The notes under the pieces are model-generated. The model saw only the letters and a list, made by a program, of their open reading frames with translations. It had not been told where the DNA came from and did no database searches. Of a stretch of 64,000 nt of DNA, positions 57,953-64,000 are shown in pieces; positions within the stretch are counted from its first letter, which is position 1; the number at the start of each line of letters is the position of its first letter. The translations under genes and the position numbers were made by a program. Source of the DNA: Psychrobacter immobilis (GTDB lineage Bacteria; Pseudomonadota; Gammaproteobacteria; Pseudomonadales; Moraxellaceae); contig NZ_CAJGZM010000001.1 in the NCBI RefSeq assembly GCF_904846175.1, forward strand, positions 496,001 through 560,000, in the 5' to 3' direction.

Positions 57953-59380
57953 CTATGGCACCAATTTCACTGTCTGATTGGTCTGCGGCGTAAGTTTGAA
58001 CTCTTTTAAATCATAGCCCTGCTGTTGAGCAATCTGGCGGTATTTTGCATAGGTTTCTTGACTCACATTTGGCGAACGCGCTAGCAACCATAAATAGTCT
58101 TTATCCGGCGTACCAACCAACGCCGTTTTGTAGTCTGCATCACGCGCCAGTACCCAATAATCCGCGCGACCGACAGGCAACCAACGAATCCAAGAAGGTA
58201 AGAAAGTAACTTTTAATTTGCTGCCCGTCGGATCAGCTGGTTTGGCTAAGCCTTCAGCTACGATATCTGAACCGTCTTGCGCTTTACACTGGTTAATTAC
58301 TTTGATGCCTGAGCCATCTGTTTTTTCAACATAATTCGCGGTCACATCACTGGCGCAATTGCGCTGGAAATACATTGGCAAACGACCTATCTCATACCAC
58401 GTGCCCGCGTACTTTTTAAGATCAACGCTATCTACTGTAGTTGGTACACTTGCAGACTTATGAATGATAGCACTCGGCTTGATGGATAATGTCTCTGTGC
58501 TGGTTTTATCCGTCGTTGCATTAGCGGTCACATTAGCTTTAGCCGCAGTAGTGACGGGCGGCGTCGCCGCATACGCTGAGAACGCCGCCAATGGAATAAT
58601 AATCGCTAAGGCAATACCTGTGTGCTTGATAAGTCCATTCATAAATATACGCTCCGGTATCTCTGTTACAGCTGCATCGATAGTGTCAGCAGAAAGATAG
58701 TTTTTTGCTTTAGAGTCACTGGTTTTGGTTTTATTCTTTCTAGTCAGGCTATCTTTCGTAGCTATAGCATCTGCCTGTCCTTCTACCATATCATCTTCAA
58801 CAGAGTGCAGCTTTGATGATTGTGTATCTACCTTTAAATTTTCATCAATATTAATATCAGTCGTTTTTGTCACTTTTTGATAGCTATGGGCTTTTTTATA
58901 TCCATGATTAATCCGTGGACTTTGCGAGTCTTGCGAGCTTTCAGCACTCTTATTATTTTTATTGTGTCTAGCAACATTACTCGTGCTCGGCTTGCTTTTC
59001 ATATTGCTAGTTTCAATACCAATAATGCTTCTAGCTTTATGATTGCTATTCTTAATCATTGCAGACTCTGTTGCCTCATGAAGGCTTTTTTTAACGCTTT
59101 TGTAGCCAAAATAGCTGTCATGTGTTGACGTATCTGTCACCAAATGGTTGGAGTGTTCGTCGTTAGCACTGTCATAGTGTTCATAATGATAGCTAGCGTC
59201 GTTGCTGGCGTTACCAGTCTCTGACGGCTTATCTGTCTTTAGATGGCCTTTATTCATCTGGCCTTTCTTAAGATAGTTCTTTGTAAGATGGTGCTGACTT
59301 GGCTGGCTAGTCTGCTGCGATTGAGAACCAGCTGCCTGAGAATCAGACCATGCTGATTTAGGTAACTTATTGGTTTTCAT
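57953..59380 (-). CDS. Lipocalin (Blc-like) with long disordered N-terminal reading frame
   Basis: The 475-codon frame has two parts. Codons 1-246 encode a hydrophilic, Ser/Asn/Lys/His/Asp-rich sequence without a domain I recognise. From Met247 (58642) a typical exported lipocalin begins: a signal-like segment (MNGLIKHTGIALAIIIPLAAFSAYA), then the bacterial lipocalin domain (VDLKKYAGTWYEIGRLPMYFQRNC, GRADYWVLARDADY, YLWLLARSPNVS). GGAG lies nine bases before 58642, whereas the upstream ATG 59380 lacks a good ribosome binding site. The mature gene may thus be 57953-58642 (229 residues), with the upstream part either a separate start form or a type II membrane protein's cytoplasmic domain. Blc-type lipocalins bind lipids at the envelope. 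Confidence 0.75.
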   Translation of the reverse strand: MKTNKLPKSAWSDSQAAGSQSQQTSQPSQHHLTKNYLKKGQMNKGHLKTDKPSETGNASNDASYHYEHYDSANDEHSNHLVTDTSTHDSYFGYKSVKKSLHEATESAMIKNSNHKARSIIGIETSNMKSKPSTSNVARHNKNNKSAESSQDSQSPRINHGYKKAHSYQKVTKTTDINIDENLKVDTQSSKLHSVEDDMVEGQADAIATKDSLTRKNKTKTSDSKAKNYLSADTIDAAVTEIPERIFMNGLIKHTGIALAIIIPLAAFSAYAATPPVTTAAKANVTANATTDKTSTETLSIKPSAIIHKSASVPTTVDSVDLKKYAGTWYEIGRLPMYFQRNCASDVTANYVEKTDGSGIKVINQCKAQDGSDIVAEGLAKPADPTGSKLKVTFLPSWIRWLPVGRADYWVLARDADYKTALVGTPDKDYLWLLARSPNVSQETYAKYRQIAQQQGYDLKEFKLTPQTNQTVKLVP

Positions 59381-59920
59381 AGGAGTACCATTTATTAATA
59401 AGGATAGTTAAAAATTCTTTATTAGAAAAGTATCAAATCACTCTCAATAATCACTTTAAATATAAAAGCGCAAAAACTAAATACGGTTATAACCGCATAC
59501 GCTATAAACTTTTATACGCTATAAATTCTAAGAGGCACTGCCTAAATGTCATAAGTACATGACAATAAGAAGCTGTTTTTAGAAACCTATTTTGGAAAAT
59601 AGCTGCCAAATAGATATATAACAAACTAATTCAGTGCCTTTGATAATTTGACAGTTCATATTAATGGCAAAGACGCCATGAGAACAGTGTCGCAATGTAG
59701 GGAAACGCAACGGTTTGTAAGTAATTCTACATTTATCTGATAGAACTAACACATAGTTACTGATTGTTAGAACAGTATTGAAATCAGTGTTTTGTAATCC
59801 TCTAGACTACTCATTTAAGCTGCCTTACACCCTGCTCTAACCCCTTACCTAAAAGGCGTTTTCAGTTAATCAACCATGATAAGAATGGTCAAAACAATAG
59901 TGTAAAAGCCATTCGATGTA
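59381..59920 (-). other. Intergenic region upstream of the lipocalin frame
   Basis: 540 non-coding bases with a perfect palindrome CGGTTATAACCG (59484-59495) and a 17-base-spaced direct repeat ATACGCTATAAA (59497-59508 and 59514-59525), about 105-145 bases upstream of the ATG at 59380. No small gene is supported elsewhere in it. Confidence 0.6.
59484..59525. promoter_or_regulatory. Operator-like palindrome plus direct repeats
   Basis: A 12-bp palindrome is followed by two identical 12-bp direct repeats with a 17-base period. The arrangement suggests a binding site for an unidentified regulator of the lipocalin frame. Confidence 0.45.
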
Positions 59921-61066
59921 TTACTCGAAAAACTGCCTAATTCCAGCAACAGCAACACCGCCATACTGCTCCGTTTGTATGCTCATTACTGGTGATAAAC
60001 CGCCCAAACCTATCACTGGCATATCTGCTAATTTTGCTAATTCTGACCATTCCTGCCAGCCAAGCGGCTGAGTGTCAGGATGAGTTTGGGTTGCTAAAAC
60101 AGGTGACAGGAAAATACCGATGATGGGTGGTAATTGCTCCTCTAGACGCACATGCGCCAACTTATTAGCAGCATCAATACTCTCAGCATCATGACAACTT
60201 ACAATCAGTGGATAGCTTAATAAATGGTCTGAATATATGCCGCAGTGCGATACATTGTTACTCTGATGAACATCGTTATCGGCATAACTTGAGCACTGCA
60301 TAAGCTGCGTCTGGGTTAAATGCTTTGCTACAATCTGGCGGTTTATGTTTATGGCTTGCTTATGCGCTGCGTTGCTTTCAAATTCAGTAGGCACAATCGC
60401 ATGGATATCGGGTCGCAAGCTTAATAACTGCTCTATATTCTTATCTGAGTCCATGGCTTTTGGTCGGACATAAACCCATGCGTCATGCGCTAAGTGCACC
60501 GCATGATACTGTAACCATGCAGCTGCTGGATCAGCCGCGTCACCGAAGTGTGCCAATGGATAGGTAATTGCTATCTGTTGTGGTAAGCGCAACCATTCAA
60601 GAATGGTTTTATTGGCCGCAGGCAGATGGTAATCTCCTGCCAGTAACTTCGATTTATCTACCCAAGTTAGTATCTGCCCCTCTAAACCTTTATGACGGTG
60701 TTTATACTGTTCATACTGCTGCGCGCTCAGCGCTACCCTATAGACCTGTAAGCAAACCTGCTTATCACCATAGTCATGATGCAGGCGCCCAAGCTTTACA
60801 GCACTATTATTAGCGATATCAATGCCCGTTTCTTCGGCGGCTTCGCGTCTCAGCGCTTGCTTAGCCGTTTCGTCACCCTCTATCTTGCCTCCTACGAACT
60901 CATAACGGTTACCTTGATGTTGTGAAGCGTCTCTAAATCCTAGCAAATACTGATTATCATGATAAATGACTGCCACTGCAACATTGACGACTGTTATTGC
61001 ATTCGTATTGCTCATCGCGTTCTTATCTGATGAATGTTCTATCGAGGTCATTATTTGACTTGCCAT
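59921..61066 (-). CDS. Nudix hydrolase fused to TenI/ThiE-like domain
   Basis: The 381-residue protein has an N-terminal MutT-type Nudix domain with the box GKIEGDETAKQALRREAAEETG (GX5EX7REUXEEXG form), here consistent with 8-oxo-dGTP-type hydrolysis, and a C-terminal thiamine-phosphate-synthase-like TIM barrel (PLIVSCHDAESIDAANKL, LPPIIGIFLSPVLAT, MPVIGLGGLSPVM) that is degenerate relative to ThiE. Such fusions are known in other gammaproteobacteria. Start 61066 follows AAAGGG; the frame extends to 61084. It is divergent from hemP. The role of the C-terminal domain is unknown. Confidence 0.85.
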   Translation of the reverse strand: MASQIMTSIEHSSDKNAMSNTNAITVVNVAVAVIYHDNQYLLGFRDASQHQGNRYEFVGGKIEGDETAKQALRREAAEETGIDIANNSAVKLGRLHHDYGDKQVCLQVYRVALSAQQYEQYKHRHKGLEGQILTWVDKSKLLAGDYHLPAANKTILEWLRLPQQIAITYPLAHFGDAADPAAAWLQYHAVHLAHDAWVYVRPKAMDSDKNIEQLLSLRPDIHAIVPTEFESNAAHKQAININRQIVAKHLTQTQLMQCSSYADNDVHQSNNVSHCGIYSDHLLSYPLIVSCHDAESIDAANKLAHVRLEEQLPPIIGIFLSPVLATQTHPDTQPLGWQEWSELAKLADMPVIGLGGLSPVMSIQTEQYGGVAVAGIRQFFE

Positions 61067-61211
61067 CTTAGTGCCCTTTATCAAAATATTTATGGATGCA
61101 TTTATCGATATTTTATTATCTTGATTGATAGTTTTTAGAGTATTTATAGCCTTTGTAAATAAGGCTTTATATAAGTTTACATAATAACTGTCATTTATTT
61201 TATCAAATAGC

Positions 61212-61240
61212 TTGCAAAAGCTCTCAATGTAAATGATAAT
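61212..61240 (+). promoter_or_regulatory. hemP promoter
   Basis: TTGCAA (61212-61217) and GATAAT (61235-61240) are separated by exactly 17 bases; the -10 is overlapped by the Fur box. Confidence 0.65.
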
Positions 61241-61247
61241 TATTATC
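61229..61247 (+). promoter_or_regulatory. Fur box
   Basis: The 19 bases match the Fur consensus GATAATGATAATCATTATC at 16 of 19 positions by eye, and contain the exact 6-1-6 dyad GATAAT-T-ATTATC. It overlaps the hemP -10, so iron-replete Fur should repress hemP. Confidence 0.85.
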
Positions 61248-61308
61248 GTTAATAACTTACTTTATATCACTATATTTAATTCAATTATTTTATCAAAAGG
61301 AATTTATT

Positions 61309-61473
61309 ATGAGCATGGTCATCTCTCGTTATTTAAACTGCCGCGAAAATCGCTTACCTACGCTACAGTCACAGCATTTATTTGCACTGACTAAAGAAGT
61401 GCGTATCGAGCATGAAGGCGAAGAATACCGCTTACGCTTAACGCGCAACAACCGCTTAATTTTGACCAAATAG
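61309..61473 (+). CDS. hemP: Hemin uptake protein HemP
   Basis: This 54-residue protein was found by reading the region between the Nudix gene and tamB. It starts MSMVISRYLN and carries the HemP signature IEHEGEEYRLRLTRNNRLILTK at the C-terminus. AAAAGGAA lies about eight bases before the ATG, and a Fur-controlled promoter and a terminator bracket the gene, so it is a genuine monocistronic unit. HemP proteins are linked to haem uptake and in some species act as regulators of haem receptor genes. No haem receptor gene is next to it here. Confidence 0.93.
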   Translation: MSMVISRYLNCRENRLPTLQSQHLFALTKEVRIEHEGEEYRLRLTRNNRLILTK

Positions 61474-61491
61474 ATAGACTGTTCACCGCAT

Positions 61492-61523
61492 AAAAAAACG
61501 CCTTTACTAAAAGGCGTTTTTTA
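61492..61523. terminator. Bidirectional intrinsic terminator
   Basis: A-tract, stem AAAACGCCTTT / AAAGGCGTTTT with a short loop, T-tract, between convergent hemP and tamB. Confidence 0.93.
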
Positions 61524-61590
61524 TTGGATTAAATTAACCGCTAACTATCGACTTACAAACGGACAGCTAGACGATTAGAGCTTTAGAGCT

Positions 61591-64000
61591 TTAGAACTGC
61601 CAACTATAAACCACATCGACTGCATTCTCCGCCGCCGAGGTTGCTTCTACATAGATCCGACGCGTCAGCTGATAACGGATAGATAGGCTATTTTGGGCAT
61701 TAAACACACCGACACCATAGCGGATATATAAATCAGGGGTGACATAACCGGTGACATTGACGTTGGTGTCCTCACTACTGCCTGAAGCGTCAACGGTCAG
61801 GCTTTGGAAGCCAAACGCTTGACCTATCTGGTTGGTGAGATTGCGTGTACCACTAAGCCCAAAGCTTAAGCCTGCCGCCGCAAGGTTATTGGTCACCTGC
61901 GATTTAAAGCCTTGCTCACTGATTTGGGTGGCGCTCTTATTATTAATACGACCGGTTATCAAGGCATTCATCGCTTGCTGCTGGGTAAGACCGGCATTAT
62001 TAAAGACGATAATATTTGGATTTTCTGTATTGCCTTTTACGCGCACGCCGACTGTTTTACCGCTAATGGTTTTAACCGCCTCGATACTCAGATTGGGTTT
62101 CATCACATCGCCATTAAAACGCACTTGACCATAATTGAGCTCTAGACTCTGACCAAAGGCATTGATATTGGTACGACGAGAAACCTGCACCACACCTTTG
62201 GCGCGCATAATGCCCGTGCCATTTTGTGTGACATTAATCGCCCCTGCTAAAGGAATCACGGCACCAAAGCCACGGAAATTAATATCATCGCCCAAGTCGA
62301 TACCGATATCGGCGTTGATTGACCAAGGTTTTGAGATAGCTAAAACCTCATCAATATTACCAATCAAACGACGATCAAGGACGACCGCATCTTCGGTTTG
62401 GGTAATGATGTCTTCACTGGCTTCTGGTGGACGAATGGTTGCTGACGGCACACTGACCGCTCCAGTGATATTGACATAACGGTCACCCGGACGCACGATA
62501 ATATCGATATCAGGATTAATCTCAGCCAATAATAATGGCGGCTGGGTTAATACCAAACGCTCACCAATAATACTTAGCTTGGCTTGTAGCTTTTGTTGCC
62601 AATTCACCGTACCGGTCAGTTTACCTGTACCGGTACCACTATTAAAGGTGCCGTTGATAGTTGCCTGCGTTCCACGAATTTTGCCATCGACATTAACTTT
62701 TCTTAAGTTAATAGGCAAATCAAGCATCGCAATACGGCCGTCAGCCAATTTTACATCACCATAAAACTGCGGCTTATCAAGCGTACCACCCAAGCCACCT
62801 GCCATGGTGATATTACCTTCGAGCACCCGCATACCGGGGAAGAAAGGCTTAAATATCGCCAAATTAAGCTCATTGAGCACCAGTGCACCCGAGATAGGTT
62901 TTGGCGTTTTATAAGGGTCAACGATAACCTCAGCATAGCCGCGCGCACCGCGACCGGTATTGATGTCCGTGCGCAGCTTGATACCTTCAGGGACCGACAA
63001 AGCAATAACGGACACGCGCTTATAAGGCAAGGTAACAGGCTGACTGTCGCCATCTTGAATCAAGCCGATTTTGCCGTTGTCAGAGTACAGTGTAGTATTA
63101 ATCGTCGGCGGACGACCACGTTGCCAACCGAAGATGGCTTTACCATTAATTTTCGCTTGCCAATCAATATCTTTGGGTAAAAAGACTGAGAATAGCGATG
63201 TATCCAAATTTTGTACGGCTAAATTGACTTGACCCGCGGCGGGTGAAGCAATTAGATTCTCACGTAAACACAGCTTGCCCGTTTGGTCGCTCGCTTGCCA
63301 ACAGTGAGCGGCAAGCTGCACTTTTAAGTCAGTAGAATTATTACCTTGTTTTTTGGGTAGATTCACAATCAATTGCGCAGGTTGTAGTTGATTTAACGTC
63401 GCATATTTCGATTTGACTCGACCTTTACCAATCACCCCTGACCAACTGAGCTTATCGCGATTAAAGCCACCTTTGAGCCTAGCTGAGATATCAAGCTCAT
63501 CATTCGCCACCTCAAGATTGACCACATGCGCCTGCTCAGTGCCATTAAAGGTCGCATTAACCTTTTTAAAACTTTGTCCTGCCGCATCCAAACCTTCTGC
63601 GCTAATAATAAGCTGACTTGGGCTATTGGCCAAATTGACGAGCTTACCGCGGATACGCCCTTGACGCAAAATAAAGCCCGGTAGCGCTAGACGCTCACCA
63701 ACCAAGTCAATATAAATCGTGGGCAGCGCTTGTCCTGCTGGCTGCGATAAGGTCGCGCCGCCCGTCACTTTGCCAGCAAGCTTATCTGAGAGCTGGTCGA
63801 GACTGGTGATATTAATCTTAGCTTGTAGCTGCTTAGCATTGCCATTGGCTGTGAGGTAGTTATCGCCCCAACGTAGCACTAAATTATTGGCATTTAAGCT
63901 ATCAATTAGCGCATTGACTTGTTTATATTGCCCCTGTGCATCTTGTGCTTGTAAGCGTTTGAAATAACTGCCTAAGTCTTTTGGCAGACGCATTTTCGCG
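61591..64000 (-). CDS. tamB: Translocation and assembly module subunit TamB (3' part)
   Basis: TamB is an inner-membrane-anchored, bridge-like beta-helical protein spanning the periplasm that acts with TamA in outer-membrane biogenesis and lipid transport. Only the C-terminal about 803 codons are in the window; the frame stays open to base 64000, so the ATG at 63993 is not the true start. The repetitive beta-rich sequence (repeats such as LNLAIFKPFFPGMRVLEGNITMAGGLGGTLDKPQFYGDVKLADGR) and the C-terminal DUF490 domain (NPNIIVFNNAGLTQQQAMNALITGR, DLYIRYGVGVFNAQNSLSIRYQLTRRIYVEATSAAENAVDVVYSWQF) identify it. tamA is expected beyond the right edge. Confidence 0.93.
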   Translation of the reverse strand, partial: AKMRLPKDLGSYFKRLQAQDAQGQYKQVNALIDSLNANNLVLRWGDNYLTANGNAKQLQAKINITSLDQLSDKLAGKVTGGATLSQPAGQALPTIYIDLVGERLALPGFILRQGRIRGKLVNLANSPSQLIISAEGLDAAGQSFKKVNATFNGTEQAHVVNLEVANDELDISARLKGGFNRDKLSWSGVIGKGRVKSKYATLNQLQPAQLIVNLPKKQGNNSTDLKVQLAAHCWQASDQTGKLCLRENLIASPAAGQVNLAVQNLDTSLFSVFLPKDIDWQAKINGKAIFGWQRGRPPTINTTLYSDNGKIGLIQDGDSQPVTLPYKRVSVIALSVPEGIKLRTDINTGRGARGYAEVIVDPYKTPKPISGALVLNELNLAIFKPFFPGMRVLEGNITMAGGLGGTLDKPQFYGDVKLADGRIAMLDLPINLRKVNVDGKIRGTQATINGTFNSGTGTGKLTGTVNWQQKLQAKLSIIGERLVLTQPPLLLAEINPDIDIIVRPGDRYVNITGAVSVPSATIRPPEASEDIITQTEDAVVLDRRLIGNIDEVLAISKPWSINADIGIDLGDDINFRGFGAVIPLAGAINVTQNGTGIMRAKGVVQVSRRTNINAFGQSLELNYGQVRFNGDVMKPNLSIEAVKTISGKTVGVRVKGNTENPNIIVFNNAGLTQQQAMNALITGRINNKSATQISEQGFKSQVTNNLAAAGLSFGLSGTRNLTNQIGQAFGFQSLTVDASGSSEDTNVNVTGYVTPDLYIRYGVGVFNAQNSLSIRYQLTRRIYVEATSAAENAVDVVYSWQF

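Overview
This window is a chromosomal housekeeping segment from a gammaproteobacterium. The gene set and order (a CsrA with a C-terminal tail, hupB-ppiD, iscRSU-iscA-hscBA-fdx, cmk-rpsA-ihfB-lapA-pyrF, clpS-clpA, argC next to a DUF6776-type protein, mrcB next to a TPR lipoprotein, a long-form GAPDH) and the moderately AT-rich spacers suggest Moraxellaceae, most likely Psychrobacter. That placement is from memory of protein families, not from a search. I see no rRNA or tRNA gene, insertion sequence, prophage or CRISPR array. Nothing in it looks recently acquired.

Layout. 1-3.3 kb: csrA, a HopJ-family protein, a YeaC/DUF1315 protein, nadK and a Bax-inhibitor-1-like membrane protein. 3.4-10 kb: a CcoI/FixI-type copper P-type ATPase, divergent from mrcB (PBP1b) and a TPR lipoprotein that is probably its activator. 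10-15 kb: prmA, a DUF3426 zinc-ribbon membrane protein, fis and purH. 15-19 kb: ppiD and hupB on the minus strand, then a membrane-anchored coiled-coil protein with an SCP2/UbiJ-like N-terminus. 19.4-26.2 kb: the ISC iron-sulfur assembly locus with a recognisable IscR-type promoter. 26-31 kb: a membrane class III adenylate cyclase, a ceramidase-family lipoprotein and a HIT protein. 31-41 kb: mfd, rraA, an NAD(P)-binding oxidoreductase, rpsT, a histidine phosphatase, a metallophosphoesterase, pyrF, lapA and ihfB. 41-49.4 kb: rpsA, cmk, tadA, ung, clpA and clpS. 49.6-57.5 kb: a DUF6776 protein, argC, hemE, proB, obgE and a long-form gap. 57.9-64 kb: a lipocalin with a long hydrophilic N-terminal reading frame, a Nudix/TenI fusion, the small hemin-uptake gene hemP behind a Fur box, and the 3' part of tamB running off the window edge.

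How the genes work together. The ISC genes encode the whole Fe-S assembly pathway: cysteine desulfurase, scaffold, A-type carrier, Hsp70/J-protein chaperones, ferredoxin and the autoregulator. The spacers between them are unusually long and structured. fis, hupB and ihfB put three nucleoid proteins in one window. ClpS and ClpA form the adaptor/unfoldase pair of the N-degron pathway. mrcB and the TPR lipoprotein form a probable peptidoglycan synthase/activator pair. nadK, purH, pyrF, cmk, hemE, argC and proB are biosynthetic.

No clearly new multi-gene system is evident. The best leads are local: a ceramidase-family lipoprotein whose expected nucleophile serine is replaced by leucine; a lipocalin fused in frame to a disordered 246-residue leader with a strong internal start; a terminator-like hairpin just before purH; a strong intrinsic terminator inside the isc locus; and several unexplained operator-like repeats in intergenic DNA. 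Many start codons below were chosen over longer reading frames because of the ribosome binding site, and each entry says so.
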